From: Tetramitus jugosus
Taxonomy: Eukaryota > Heterolobosea > Eutetramitea > Acrasida > Vahlkampfiidae
Reading direction: 5' to 3'
Assembly: GCA_937625935.1 (NCBI GenBank)
Contig: OW569351.1
Location: forward strand, 372,001 to 436,000
Length of the DNA stretch: 64,000 bases
The notes beneath the pieces were generated by a model. It worked only from the letters and a program-made list of their open reading frames with translations, made no database searches and had not been told where the DNA came from. Positions 10,425-21,591 of the stretch are shown here, in pieces. The translations under genes and the position numbers were made by a program. The first letter of the stretch is position 1; each line of letters begins with the position of its first letter.

Positions 10425-13400
10425 CTACACTTTATCCTTCACAAGTTCTGAAAAGAATTGAGAGAACACATCACGGTTGTCATAGGACATTTCGCCTGCC
10501 GTTGCGACCGTGGGTTCTTCTCGCAGAACTGTTTTTGTCGTCTCCAATGTTGATAAAGTTCTATTCTTTGTGTTATGTCTTGTGTGCAACACGAGACTCT
10601 TACCAATTTCTTCAATGATGGTGTCTTGAGCTGCTTCCACAAGTTCATTGTCAAACTTGGCGGGGAATCTCTGTGCTAACCACTTGTATGCATCGAGCAC
10701 CTTCATGGTAAATTCGACTCTCCTGAGTGCATCACTTCGTTGGCGACCTACCTCGTTCGAGTGACCATGGATAACATGACTAATAATCTTGTTATTAAGT
10801 TTTCCTTCCTCCCTTTCTTGAACTGCTTTGAGACCAGTGATAACAGCTCGAACATTTAAGTGGAGAGGAACAACATGAATGGACGGATTAGCAAAATCTT
10901 CACAGTATTGAACCAAGATCTCAATCGCTTCGTCAATATTCGGTATAGGAGCATTCATGAAGGTGTACTGCTGTGGAATTGTAAGCTTCAAATGTCTAAT
11001 TCTCGTCGCAATCCCGATTTTCGACTCCGAGTCACACATGAAGAAATCCTTGTGACCCTTTGATAATAAAATGTATCGATACAGAATGGCTGCCATATCT
11101 GCGGAGTGCTCAGGAAACTTCTTTGCAAATCCTTGAAGTTGTGGTAAACTTGGGAAAATTCCCGCACTTTCAATAGATTTCATTTCAAGGGCTACCGATT
11201 GTTTCAAATACTCAAAGTCCTTTTGTTCAAATGTTGTCACATATCCGACATCGTAAAATCCTTTACGACCAGCACGACCTGCAATCTGCTTCATTAGCAT
11301 AGGATTAACTGGCATTCGCTTGATCCTACCCTTATGCAGCGTTGGTTTCGAAGTAGTAAAGAACACAATTCGCTTAATATTCAAATTGAGTCCCATTCCC
11401 ACCGCATCAGTCGCAATCAGCACATCATAGCCACTCGTTTCATCATTAAACAATTCAGCTTGTTCTTTACGCGACTCTGGTGGCAATCCTCCATAAACGA
11501 CAGCACATTTCAATCCTGTGTTCACCTCAATGAATTGCTTCACTTCAAAGACATGCTTCCGAGAGAAGACAATCACACAATCTCTTTTTTCAATCTTTGA
11601 GACATCTCCTTGAAGAGATCCCTCGGGCCACAACTGAAGTTGAGTCATACGCTCATAGGTACGCAACTCTACGGTCTCATCTCCATTGCTCTTTAAAATT
11701 CGATTCACTAGTTCAAATGCAGTATGATCACCACACAAGTGAATCTCTTGCGCTTGAACACCGAGCAAAGCCTGCGTCCAAGCCTGTCCTCTCTCAGGAT
11801 CCTGGATCATTTGAATTTCGTCAATAATGGCAACGTTGTACACTTGCTGGAGATTAAGCATCTCAATTGTACAGGCAAAATGATTCGCTCCAATCACATC
11901 TCTTTTCTCTTGACCGGTCAACAAGGAGCACTTAGTATCATATTGAGTATTCATCCGATTGCACACTTCTTGCGCCAATAAACGCAACGGAGCCATGTAC
12001 ACTCCACTGTCAGCCTTGCTTAGCTCCATCAGTGCATGATAAGTCTTTCCAGAGTTTGTTGGCCCCGCGTGATAAATGATCCTACGCTTCAATCTCTTTG
12101 TCCTCAAGAAATGCAGCTGTGGATCCGTAAAATTGCAATACTTTAAACCCTCCAAGTACAACTCATAATCATCTGGATGAATTTTGCGCGTATACGATCC
12201 AAAGAATGGCCGGATAAACTCCTCAACCTCCCTCTGCTCTTCTTCGCTCAAGCTTGTCTTTGTAAACGCATCCGTATTTGCCACAATGTAATCCAAAAGG
12301 ACTCTAAACAAATGTACGGCCAATCTCTGCGGTATCAAGGGAATCTTGTTTGGATCAATGTTCGTCTTGTCTACTGTTGGCATATCTGTAGCAAATCGCG
12401 TCAAATCAGCATACTGTGCCCCTGACACGATAAAATTCGTAAAACTGAACCACATGGCCTCAAAGTTCATTACTGGACAATTTCTCTTAAATTCAATGGA
12501 ATGATAACCTTCTGAAATACGAGTCAACAATCTCTTCACTCTTCTCACATCCAACTCCATGATTCTGTTGTCTTTGATCATTTGGACTTGATCAGCAGAA
12601 TACCCTCCAAAATTAATATCTTGCTGTTGTGATGCCTTGTCTTGCGTTGCATGTTGCTGTGCCTGTGTTCCCTTATCGCTATTAAGCACAGCGTCGAACA
12701 AGTCGTCCTTGAACAGCGCCGAACCCAATGACGATGACGACGATGAGGATACCGATGAACCACTTGATTGATTGACATTCACATGATCACCAGACGATGA
12801 TGATGATGATGAAGAAGTAGAAGACAACAAAGCGCTCTGTTGTTCCTTGTCCTCTCCACTATTATCACCCTTATTCTCCATCATATCCTCTTTTGTTTCC
12901 TTGTCCTTCTTCAACGACAACAATGACAATAAATGATCATCGTGTAGGCGTACGAGACTCTGATCCAACCACCTAAAATGTTCAAAATCAAAATGATTCA
13001 ACTGTGGTTCATGCCTATCAATCACCTCAGACAGAGACACGCGTGAAATTTCACTGAGACTGTAGAGTGATTTTGTTGCGAATGCTGCCTTGATCTCCAA
13101 TTCTCTCGATGCATGAACGTCTCTGCTTCTACTATACTTTTGATTCAGATTTTGTGGATCATTTTGTTGTTGTTGTTGTTGTTGATTTCTGTGATTGTTG
13201 TTGCTATAATGATTATTAGGGTTGCGAGTGTAATGTGATGGACGAGAATGAGGCTGTTGATGAGGTCTAGAATGAGACGAAGATGATGATGCGCGATTCA
13301 TTGAAGAAGAAGAGTGATGACGATTGTTGGAATGAGAAGAAGATGCATAGCTATTGTTGTTGTTGTTGTTATTATATGATGATGATGATGGTTGTCTACT

Positions 13401-13745
13401 ATTATTGTTGTTTGCATAATGTGGACGCGATTTGTACTGTTGTTGATGATGCTGAGATGAATGATTCTGTTGTTGCAACGCAGATAGAGTCGATGGTTTA
13501 ATCGTAGAATCACTATTCGCAGCTGCAGTAGCAGTTGTGGCAGTAGTAGAAGTTGTAGTTGTCTGAGTAGGTGACGCATGAATGTGAACATTGTCAAAAA
13601 AGTCGACATGTGATGATTGCAATGGCAATGGCACTGTAGAAAAAGAACGACATTGTTGATGAAGCAGCAGTAGTGGAAGGAAAAGTTTACTGCTTGCTTT
13701 GTGTGATTGTTGTTGTTGCTTCTTGGTGATTAAGTGCCGTAACAT
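10425..13745 (-). CDS. SUV3: SUV3-type mitochondrial ATP-dependent RNA helicase
   Basis: A 1106-residue DExH/D RNA helicase of the SUV3/SUPV3L1 family, the helicase of the mitochondrial RNA degradosome. Walker A is GPTNSGKT (about residue 560), Walker B is DEIQM (about 640) and motif VI is QIAGRAGRKGFYDVGYVTTF (about 820). A SUV3-type C-terminal domain follows. The N-terminus starts MLRHLITKKQQQQSH with a basic, hydrophobic presequence-like stretch. It is followed by about 300 residues of Q/N/S/H low complexity encoded by trinucleotide runs, which makes the protein much longer than human SUPV3L1 (786). The ATG at 13745 is the first in frame. Mitochondrial targeting is inferred. It is the first of four consecutive minus-strand genes. 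Confidence 0.92.
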   Translation of the reverse strand: MLRHLITKKQQQQSHKASSKLFLPLLLLHQQCRSFSTVPLPLQSSHVDFFDNVHIHASPTQTTTTSTTATTATAAANSDSTIKPSTLSALQQQNHSSQHHQQQYKSRPHYANNNNSRQPSSSSYNNNNNNNSYASSSHSNNRHHSSSSMNRASSSSSHSRPHQQPHSRPSHYTRNPNNHYSNNNHRNQQQQQQQNDPQNLNQKYSRSRDVHASRELEIKAAFATKSLYSLSEISRVSLSEVIDRHEPQLNHFDFEHFRWLDQSLVRLHDDHLLSLLSLKKDKETKEDMMENKGDNSGEDKEQQSALLSSTSSSSSSSSGDHVNVNQSSGSSVSSSSSSSLGSALFKDDLFDAVLNSDKGTQAQQHATQDKASQQQDINFGGYSADQVQMIKDNRIMELDVRRVKRLLTRISEGYHSIEFKRNCPVMNFEAMWFSFTNFIVSGAQYADLTRFATDMPTVDKTNIDPNKIPLIPQRLAVHLFRVLLDYIVANTDAFTKTSLSEEEQREVEEFIRPFFGSYTRKIHPDDYELYLEGLKYCNFTDPQLHFLRTKRLKRRIIYHAGPTNSGKTYHALMELSKADSGVYMAPLRLLAQEVCNRMNTQYDTKCSLLTGQEKRDVIGANHFACTIEMLNLQQVYNVAIIDEIQMIQDPERGQAWTQALLGVQAQEIHLCGDHTAFELVNRILKSNGDETVELRTYERMTQLQLWPEGSLQGDVSKIEKRDCVIVFSRKHVFEVKQFIEVNTGLKCAVVYGGLPPESRKEQAELFNDETSGYDVLIATDAVGMGLNLNIKRIVFFTTSKPTLHKGRIKRMPVNPMLMKQIAGRAGRKGFYDVGYVTTFEQKDFEYLKQSVALEMKSIESAGIFPSLPQLQGFAKKFPEHSADMAAILYRYILLSKGHKDFFMCDSESKIGIATRIRHLKLTIPQQYTFMNAPIPNIDEAIEILVQYCEDFANPSIHVVPLHLNVRAVITGLKAVQEREEGKLNNKIISHVIHGHSNEVGRQRSDALRRVEFTMKVLDAYKWLAQRFPAKFDNELVEAAQDTIIEEIGKSLVLHTRHNTKNRTLSTLETTKTVLREEPTVATAGEMSYDNRDVFSQFFSELVKDKV

Positions 13746-14193
13746 TGTCTTCTCGGTGCACACTCACAAAAGCTTACTTGTTGTTGTTATTGTTGTTGTT
13801 GCTTTGAGGTTGCTTTGACTTACTTGTTGTTGTTTTGTGTGAATTTTGTTGTGTGAACTATTTGTTGAGCGGAAGAATGAGAAGAGCGGGGAAACATTTC
13901 AGATACAATCCAGGTTTGTATTGTTGTTTTTAGGAAATATGAGGTCCAGTCACCCATCACCAGAGTGAGAGAACGGGAGAGTGAAGATGCATCAATATGA
14001 GGTACCTTGGCACTTCTCTGCGTGTTTCTCTCAATTGTCGCTGCACATGCTCATGCAATGACTATTCGCGTTCGTTCGGGATCCATGGTTTTCAGATCTC
14101 ATGACAATGCATTTGAATATCAACATAAACAAATGGCTCCACTCGAGATAATATAAGATGTCTGAATATCAGCAATGGTAAGGAAATTATCAA
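13746..14193. other. Intergenic spacer, SUV3 leader and UPF2 3' end
   Basis: The 448 bp between two minus-strand genes. Next to the SUV3 start it is built of GTT/TTG trinucleotide runs, i.e. a CAA/AAC-rich leader on the minus strand. I see no conserved RNA, tRNA or coding exon in the rest. Confidence 0.45.
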
Positions 14194-17100
14194 TCATGTG
14201 TCTCGTCTGTTCTTCATATTCATGAGAATCACTCGTTTGGCATCATGCTCGTTCTGCATCTCCTCCTGTTCGATTGCCTGTTGTCTGGCATCGACCGTTT
14301 TGTGTGCAAGAGAGCTATCGATAGGTACATCCATCTCCCTTACCTTCTGCTTTCCTCTTCTCATCAATACCAACATTTTAACACCATTGCCGAGCGGTTG
14401 TCTATGAACAGGCTCCTTTTCTTTGCCCTCTCGTTCCTCCATGTTCATTGGTTTGCCCTCTTCGGCAAGCTCCTCGCTGGTTGGTTGCTGTTGTTGTTGT
14501 TGTTGGAAATTCTTGAGCAACTCCTCGACACGCAACAATTTCTGACCAGCCATTGGTCTCTCTTTTCTTCTTTCATTGACTGATTCACTGAGCATTTGTT
14601 GATACTCCTTGTCAAATTCCATTTCCTCTATCCTCTGCTTTCTCTTTCTTGCTGCTTCTTCAACCTGCAATGTTTGCTGATGCATTTGTTTAATGGCTTC
14701 ACTGTTCTCGTTGCTCGACTCATCTTCGCTATCTGAATCATCACGATCCTCTGGATTACTTTCTAAAGTGTAGTTTCGGAACTTATCAGGCTCCACAGGC
14801 CACAACTTTTCATTTTGATCCTTCAACACCCATCTCCCAGTATTGTCAAAAGCATCCAACTGAGATACATCAGTGGTGAAATTTGCCATAAACTCACCGG
14901 GCCACTGTATCTTTCTACGATGTTCAATCACTCTTACTCTCTCGCAAGCCTCGGTAAAACTCTTTGGCCATAATAAATTAGGTTTAACTACATCGAGTGT
15001 ATCAGCCAGGAGGAACTCAACATGCACAGGGAGACGAACACCCTTTCCAAGAACATATCGTTGGAAATACAACAAAAATCGATCCAAACGTTTTTTGTCT
15101 GTTGCCTCAGTAATGCAGCGACTAACAGTCATTAAACTCTCACAGATCAATTGAATTCTATAGCACTCAAATGGACTGTCATTATTCCATCGAGCGTAGC
15201 TGATACACATGAACCAAACATCTTCGATCACATTTAAATCAACTGCTTGATAATTGTAGAGCTCACCCAAAAACTTCATATCCTTGATACCTTGTTGTCT
15301 AAAAAATTGATCCCCGTATGCTAGGTTCCATCGAATTCTCTCTAACAACGCATCAATCACCAGAATGAGAACTCTCTGTCTATATCTGCCCAGAGCAGAG
15401 ATAATGGAAGCTAGAGAGGGAAGATTCTCATACTTTGAGTCCAATATCATCACTATATTCGCAATTTTCTCGGGTAGATCAGGTTGTGAATTGTAAGGCA
15501 ACTTCCGTAACTGTTTGACAATATCCATGCACTTGTTCGCACTCTTCTCTCCTGGGTTTACATCAATATTTAACAGTAGGTGTCTAATATACAGCAACAA
15601 TGGGTTGGTAATCTTTCCAACGAAATCACTATCCGATCCCATTGTTTGATTATCATTACTGGCAAACAAAGAAAAATATGCATTCTCAACCATGTTCTCA
15701 TATCTCTCCTCGAGTGATTTGACGCACTTTAGTCTCCACATTTTATCAACGAGTTGTTTCACAACGACTCCAACACTCTCATCTTCACTCGCCATTAAGA
15801 ATCGACCACAATTTTCAATACATGCACATGCTACATCGATATTATGGTGACGGAACTCATTCAAACATTGCTTCAAGAATGACAAGATGATATGAGGATC
15901 CATAATCTTGAACTTCACCAACTCGCACATGAAACGAATGTTCTTCACCTTTGACTCGATTTTGATTTGATCACGTTCTGCGAACAGTTTCTCGAATTCG
16001 GTTCTCAATGATGAGATTAGTTGATCTGATAGCTCTCCTCCCTCAGGTTCGATAGTCTTTACCACCTTGGCATACAATGGTAACAGCTCGAGACTCGTTC
16101 TCTTCACTCCAAACAAATATTTGACGAGCTTTCTCTTTCCACTCTTTGAATTTCCAAACTTTGCATAATACTTGCGACAGAATTGTTCAACTTGTGATTG
16201 AGTAAGATTGGGTAACTGTTGGAAAATAGACTCATTATCCTCTTGCTCATTGATCAATGACTCTCCTTGGTCATTGAACTCAATCTTTGGAATAACGGTG
16301 TAAAAAGTCAACTCATCATCATCGAATGCTGATACAACTATATTGAAATAGCCCTTCTCCTTCTGCTGTTCTACCTCCATAGCTTTAATACGAAAGGTTC
16401 CTTCTAAAACCTTTTGTGGAATATCAAGAGAAAGATACATTCCCAACAACTTGGCTGCTTTCAGTGTCTTATCCCATTTTTTCACCTTTGCAGAATAGGT
16501 GTCGTAGGATGTGGTGGTCGCAGTGCTTGATTGCTCCGAAGCACGTATTCCCGATAGTTTATCGTGCTTCTCCTTCTCCATTTGTGACAGTGCTTCATGC
16601 TCAGATGCCAACTTGCTGCATAACAGCTCAAAAAACGGCACGAGAATATTATTGAATTGTTGAACTTCGCTCGGAGTGACAATTCTCTCATCGGGTCGCA
16701 CAAATGCCTTGTATTCACACTCTAACAATGCTTCCTCGCTCAATTCTGTTCCGGCCTCCTTGGCTGCCATGCTCAAAATCTCTTTCATCTTATCGACTGG
16801 AATCTCCAAGAATACATCACCAAATTGCTCCAAAAAGTTAAGAATGACACTCACACAAGCCTTTGGTTTCTTATCCTGCGTCTTTGCGATCATACCCTTC
16901 AACATATTAATCACCGTGTCAACAGGACAGATAGCAAGTTCAACACATCCCCCAACTAAATTTAACACGGCACTAAATCGCATCAAATCCAATCCCTTTG
17001 ATGAGTCTTGATGCAAACAGCTCTTGACTAAACTAGGGAAGAAATCCTTCAAGTCACAATATCGTTCATAGAAATGAGCCAAAATATTTAAAATATAGGG

Positions 17101-17634
17101 CGAAGATTCAGAACTGAGTGGCAATGTGCTCAACGCGGACAAAATTTCATCCACATATCTTCTCAGATTTTGCTTTTCCAACTGTTGTGCATCAACGTAC
17201 GCAATGAAGAAAAACGTTATGATTAATATTCATTGAAATTCATGCACATAGCCGTAAAATAGCGACTCTCTTTCAGAGTACTTCATCATAATACAGTCGA
17301 TCGATCATAAAACACACTGATCACAAAAATAACAATTCTTCCATACATCTTTCACAATATTTTTCTTTGTGTCTTTTGGTAATTCGTGCAATGTACGAAT
17401 ACGTTTCACCAATTGACCATTTTTCTTCACATTAGAGTCCAACTTTAGGAGCAAGTTGGCATCAGGTCGATTCACATTTGGAGCATTTAAATTCACAATT
17501 CTTAACGCACGTTTTTCATTTGCCTTCTTCTTCCAGTCTTCGACAGAGGCAACAGCAGGAACGGAAGATGACTCATTTGTGCTCGTTGTCGTATTTGTAA
17601 CACTACTACCACTGCTGCTTTTACTACTACTCAT
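14194..17634 (-). CDS. UPF2: Nonsense-mediated decay factor UPF2, two exons
   Basis: A 1091-residue UPF2/regulator of nonsense transcripts 2, the scaffold that links UPF1 and UPF3 in nonsense-mediated mRNA decay. Exon 1 (17347-17634) starts MSSSKSSSGSS and carries the LLLKLDSNVKKNGQLVKRIR segment that opens the first MIF4G domain. Exon 2 (14194-17181) carries the rest. The intron, 17182-17346 (165 nt, GTATGG...CAACAG, phase 0), joins IVKD to LEKQNLRRYV, exactly where UPF2 similarity requires it. MIF4G-like helical repeats lie at about 60-270, 330-550 and 560-820. An acidic D/S/E stretch (about 890-910) is followed by a UPF1-binding-type C-terminus. The length matches yeast UPF2 (1089). An E2F-like TTTCCCGC lies upstream (17719-17726). 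Confidence 0.88.
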
Positions 17635-18029
17635 CGATTGTTGAAAATATTGAGTATATAGATGGAGCTTGCACCAGCTTTTCTTTTCTTTGTTTGATCC
17701 TTTTGTGATGAATTCTTCGCGGGAAAAAGGTCGGAAAATATTACAAAAAGCAAACTTCAATGAATAAAAACTGTCAAAAAAATAGTTTGTATTTACAGGA
17801 ACTCAATTTGGTGCTCTGTCAGTAGCTCTCTGAAAAAAAAATTGATCATTGTTCTGTACTGAACTGTGTTCCGACTATATGTGAAAGTCCTCTTCTGCTT
17901 CCTCATTGTCCCAATGCTGTGGATGAAAAGTTGTCATCTCCAGTTTCCCTAGGTGTGTGTATGGTTGTTTGACAACAAGATAAATTTGCTTTCTGGATTT
18001 GTCTGCTTGTGTGCATTTGTTCTTGACTT
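17635..18029. other. Spacer with a hidden coding-like tail and an E2F-like site
   Basis: The 395 bp between the UPF2 start and the annotated stop of the MORN gene, both minus strand. It contains TTTTTCCCGC on the minus strand (17719-17728), about 85 bp upstream of UPF2. On the minus strand, 17875-18036 is an open, protein-like frame (ending HPQHWDNEEAEEDFHI then TAG) one base out of register with the MORN gene. This is probably its true C-terminal coding part. Confidence 0.5.
17719..17728 (-). promoter_or_regulatory. E2F-like site upstream of UPF2
   Basis: Minus-strand TTTTTCCCGC, matching the E2F/DP consensus TTTSSCGC, lies about 85 bp upstream of the UPF2 ATG. One of about ten such motifs in spacers of this window. 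Function is inferred from the consensus. Confidence 0.35.
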
Positions 18030-18861
18030 CTAAACCTGTGCTGTGCTTTCCGTAATATCCTCAATCGTTATCGTTGACGACGACAATGAAGACACTGTTG
18101 TTGCTTCCGACTCAAACACAAAATCCACATCAAAAAAGCTCTTCTTGTTCCACACTTTCCAAATGTCTGGATACTCGATAATCTCCCTGTGAAAAACAAG
18201 CTTTCTTTCTGTTGACCAAATCTCCCTATACTTTCTCTTCCTGAACATTTCTCTCTTCTCTCCATAGCAGACTCTCTCGGGCACAATTTTGATACCCATG
18301 CCAAACTGATGATCATCCTTCCATACACCAACGTACACGACACCATCATTTCTCACATATCTTCCAAATCCGTTCATTTTGTCCTGTTTCCAATTTCCAC
18401 TGTATTGACCACCTGTTGGCCAAGTGTACACTCCTTTTCCATGTTGTTTACCATGTTCAAAGTGACCCACGTACTTGTGACCATCACCCCAACAATATTC
18501 TCCTTTGCCATGCATTTGATCATCTTTCCACTAGTGGTTGTTGTTGATTCGAAGTAAAAAGTTAGCATTTTGGGATCACACACACGAAAAAAAAAATAAT
18601 TTTTTTTTGTATTGTTTGTGTCCTGTGACGGACAACAACTGAAATTTTTAGGATCAAAAAAAACAAAGAGTAGTAGTAGTAGTAGTAGAGCAGTGTACAT
18701 ACACCTCCACTATAGTACGCTGTCGCACTATAGAACATGGTTCCTATGCCATGCTTTTGTTGTTTTGTATTCTTTTCACCAACATATCTCATGACGTTGG
18801 TCTGATTGTTGGGAGTAGCTGTTGTAGCAGTAGCTGCTGTTATAGGTGCGGTATTGTTCAT
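18030..18861 (-). CDS. MORN-repeat protein, at least two exons
   Basis: A MORN-repeat protein of at least 219 residues. Exon 1 is 18703-18861 (MNNTAP..., ending YYSGG). The intron, 18531-18702 (172 nt, GTATGT...ACTAG, phase 0), contains a (AGT)n run. Exon 2 is 18030-18530, starting WKDDQMHGKGEYCWGDGHKY. The junction completes a perfect MORN repeat (YYSGGWKDDQMHGKG). About four repeats run from ~30 to ~120 and a non-repeat C-terminus follows. MORN proteins commonly sit on membranes or flagellar and basal-body structures. The stop at 18030 is doubtful: an overlapping frame, shifted by one base, continues as protein-like sequence to a TAG at 17875. That implies an unrecognised intron or a frameshift. 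Confidence 0.75.
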
Positions 18862-19205
18862 TTTTCTGGCTAGCAAGATCTTACGTATAATGTGACGGTT
18901 TTTGTTGGTTGCGAAAGCACAAAGCTTTTGTTGGTGTTGGTTGTTATTATTGTATTCGTGTTTTTTTTCGTTTGTTTTTGTCTGGCCGAAAAAAAGGTTA
19001 TTTTCTGTTTTGGTCGAGTTTTTGAGCAGGTGACGATTGAAAGTCTGTGGTGTTGATTTTTTCTGAGAGATGGGTTTTGATTGTGACTGCTCCAGCTGAC
19101 GATTGTCAATGATGTTGTTGGTTTGTTCTTCTGTTCTTGACCTGATAGCTTGTGGTGGAGATAAGATACGATTGGCTTTTTATTTCTTCCACCCAGGGGC
19201 AAGGG
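18862..19205. other. Intergenic spacer
   Basis: The 344 bp upstream of the minus-strand MORN gene. It is T-rich on the plus strand (AAAACAACAA-type on the minus strand), consistent with the MORN gene leader. A strong acceptor-like TTTATTTCTTCCACCCAG ends near 19198, just before the small plus-strand frame described next. No donor exon could be assigned. Confidence 0.35.
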
Positions 19206-19400
19206 ATGCTTCATTTAGCGATTGGCCATCACCGTCATTCACAAGCGTTCAAAAAAAACTTGTTGCCAATTATCGATCGTTGTCTCACAGTTCCTAATTG
19301 CGAGCAACCGGCATGGGATCATGTGTCACAGTACGTTGCTACCGTGTGTGAGTTGGAAAGGGTGTCAACCAAGGATGTATCTTTGGACGAAGAGGTGTGA
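19206..19400 (+). CDS. Possible small protein or terminal exon (weak)
   Basis: A 64-residue plus-strand frame starting MLHLAIGHHRHSQ. Its second half (KKNLLPIIDRCLTVPNCEQP onward) reads like real coding sequence with helical periodicity and typical codons. It ends 37 bp from the convergent CTP synthase stop, the gap size usual between genes here. A polypyrimidine-AG acceptor just upstream (near 19198) suggests it may be a last exon, not a whole gene. A second plus-strand frame starting MMLLVCSS at 19109 overlaps it in another register, so the true structure is unresolved. No family recognised. Confidence 0.3.
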   Translation: MLHLAIGHHRHSQAFKKNLLPIIDRCLTVPNCEQPAWDHVSQYVATVCELERVSTKDVSLDEEV

Positions 19401-19437
19401 TGTGTGTGAATAATATTAATATTTTATAAATTGCCGT

Positions 19438-21201
19438 TTAGCAGGATGTGAATGCAGGGCCTTCTCTTTGTATGTACTCTTCAATTGATTGGTTGCTGGC
19501 AGCCAATAAGAGACCCACAAATGGTGCGGATGGCTTGGTTGGTCTGGACTTGAATTCAGGGTGGTATTGAACACCGACATAGTATGGATGACTTCCGTTC
19601 ATCAACTCAATCACCTCTTGTCTCAATCCACTGTCGTCTTGACCAACAAACTTGAGTCCATTCTCTTCCAATTGAGGCACAAAGTCAGGGTTGACCTCAT
19701 ATCTGTGACGATGTCTTTCGCTCACTGCCTTAACCTCTGGAGCACCATAGAGCTTTGCAATCTTGGAGTGGAGAGCACTCTCCTTGAAAATTGTCTCTCT
19801 CTTTCCCAATCTCATTGTACCACCCATGTTCTCTCTGTCAATCTCAGGCATGAAAACAACCAATCTTTCACTTGGTTGTGGCTCGTTTTGGCTTTCAAAC
19901 TCTTCACTGTGAGCATTGGACAGACCCAAAACGTTTCTTGCATATTCAACAACTGCTAATTGCATACCGAGGCAAATGCCCAGGTATGGCTTATTGTTCT
20001 CTCTTGCATACTTTGCAGCAGCGATTTTTCCTTCGGTTCCTCTGTTACCGAAACCTCCTGGCACGAGAATACCGTGAGAACTCTTCAGGGCATTCCATGC
20101 TTCTTCATATTTGGCATCACTTGAGTTTTCAAGATCAGACGCCTCAACCCAAATCACCTCGACTCTTCTCTGAACAGCGAGAGATGCGTGATTCAGAGCC
20201 TTTGAAACTGATGTATAAGCATCAGTCAAGTCAGTGTACTTACCGACGAGAGCGATTCTTGTGGCATCGAGTGACTGAATTGCCTCATATCTCTTGGACA
20301 CCTTCTCTGTCCATTCCTTCAACTCAAATGAGTCATCAGCTGGCACAGCAGTGTTCAACTTTAACTTCTTGACAATCAACTTGTGAATTCCCTGTTCAGT
20401 CAACAGCAAAGGAACAGTGTAAATGTTGCCCACGTTGTGAACGCCAATGACACTCTCTGCGTCGACATGACAGAAACTGGAAATTTTTTGCTTGGTGGAT
20501 TCTGTGAGCTTAAACTCTGATCGGCAACAAATAATATCAGGTGAAAGTCCCAATGCTCTCAACTCTCGTACCGATTGTTGAGTAGGCTTTGTCTTTTGTT
20601 CACCGACAACTCCGAGCACAGGCACCAACGAAACATGAACCTCACAAATGTTGTCACGACCGACTCTGAACTGGAATTGTCTCATGGCTTCAATAAAAGG
20701 CATGGATTCAATATCACCGACAGTTCCTCCCAATTCAATCACACAGACATCTGGAGCCGATACAGCAGAATCAGCATCAGAAGCATTCAACAGAGCGATT
20801 GGACACTTTCCAGCCACTTGCTCCACCCAATCTTGAATCTCATTACAGATATGAGGCACAACCTGAACCGTCTTTCCCAAATAATCTCCTCTTCTCTCCT
20901 TTTGGATCACTTGATTGTAAACTTTTCCCGTCGTAATGTTGTTTTGTCGACAAAGTGTCACATCAATGAATCTCTCATAGTTTCCGAGATCCAAATCCAC
21001 TTCACCACCATCGTCCAACACAAACACTTCACCGTGTTCAAATGGTGACATGGTTCCAGCATCAATGTTGATATAAGGATCAATTTTGATGGCTGTGACC
21101 TTTAGTCCCATCTCTTTCAAGATTCTGCCAATAGAACTGGCAATAATGCCCTTGCCGACACCACTGAGCACACCTCCTGTAACCAAAATGTATTTGACCA
21201 T
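19438..21201 (-). CDS. CTPS: CTP synthase
   Basis: A 587-residue CTP synthase that aminates UTP to CTP with ATP and glutamine, the last step of pyrimidine nucleotide synthesis. The synthetase domain starts [18 protein letters not shown] with the P-loop at about 8-18, followed by [20 protein letters not shown]. The glutamine amidotransferase domain has the GGFGNRG oxyanion loop, the nucleophile cysteine in [18 protein letters not shown] (about 412) and the His-x-Glu pair in VQYHPEF (about 549). All catalytic motifs are present. The ATG at 21201 is the family's usual start; the frame stays open upstream but has no ATG. Cytoplasmic; forms filaments in many organisms. An E2F-like GGCGCCAA lies about 200 bp upstream (21399-21406). 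Confidence 0.96.
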   Translation of the reverse strand: MVKYILVTGGVLSGVGKGIIASSIGRILKEMGLKVTAIKIDPYINIDAGTMSPFEHGEVFVLDDGGEVDLDLGNYERFIDVTLCRQNNITTGKVYNQVIQKERRGDYLGKTVQVVPHICNEIQDWVEQVAGKCPIALLNASDADSAVSAPDVCVIELGGTVGDIESMPFIEAMRQFQFRVGRDNICEVHVSLVPVLGVVGEQKTKPTQQSVRELRALGLSPDIICCRSEFKLTESTKQKISSFCHVDAESVIGVHNVGNIYTVPLLLTEQGIHKLIVKKLKLNTAVPADDSFELKEWTEKVSKRYEAIQSLDATRIALVGKYTDLTDAYTSVSKALNHASLAVQRRVEVIWVEASDLENSSDAKYEEAWNALKSSHGILVPGGFGNRGTEGKIAAAKYARENNKPYLGICLGMQLAVVEYARNVLGLSNAHSEEFESQNEPQPSERLVVFMPEIDRENMGGTMRLGKRETIFKESALHSKIAKLYGAPEVKAVSERHRHRYEVNPDFVPQLEENGLKFVGQDDSGLRQEVIELMNGSHPYYVGVQYHPEFKSRPTKPSAPFVGLLLAASNQSIEEYIQREGPAFTSC

Positions 21202-21398
21202 TGTTCGCTTGTTTTGTTGAACTTGTTTTTGTTGTTGTGAATCCGCGGCTTGAGCTTTTTCGCTAATTTGAGAGGAACTTGGAAGTAGACCAGAATGTGC
21301 ACGGTGCGACAACCAAAGGAAGGGATATGTTGGGTTCTTGATTGGGTTGGGACTTTTTAAAAGTGAATCCACACGACAAAACTTTTTGAATGTTGTGT

Positions 21399-21406
21399 GG
21401 CGCCAA
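21399..21406. promoter_or_regulatory. E2F-like GGCGCCAA between CTPS and KRI1
   Basis: GGCGCCAA (TTGGCGCC on the minus strand) lies in the 390-bp spacer between the divergent CTP synthase (minus, ATG 21201) and KRI1 (plus, ATG 21592) genes. Same core as the other spacer motifs. Regulatory role inferred. Confidence 0.3.
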
Positions 21407-21591
21407 CCGAGGGCCCTCTCGGAGAAATAATATGCCCATCAAATTCATAAATTCACACACACAAAAAATTATTTGAACGACAAGAATTCATTGAACACTC
21501 CTCGTTTGTGTTAAAAAAATCGGAGTTTCTCACTCGAAACTTCACCGTGCCGAAATCAATACAGCAACAAAAACAACCGACAGAAGCTACT

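Noticed and set aside
21202-21372. Upstream extension of CTP synthase
   Set aside because: The frame is open but has no ATG before [10 protein letters not shown], which is the conserved start of the family.
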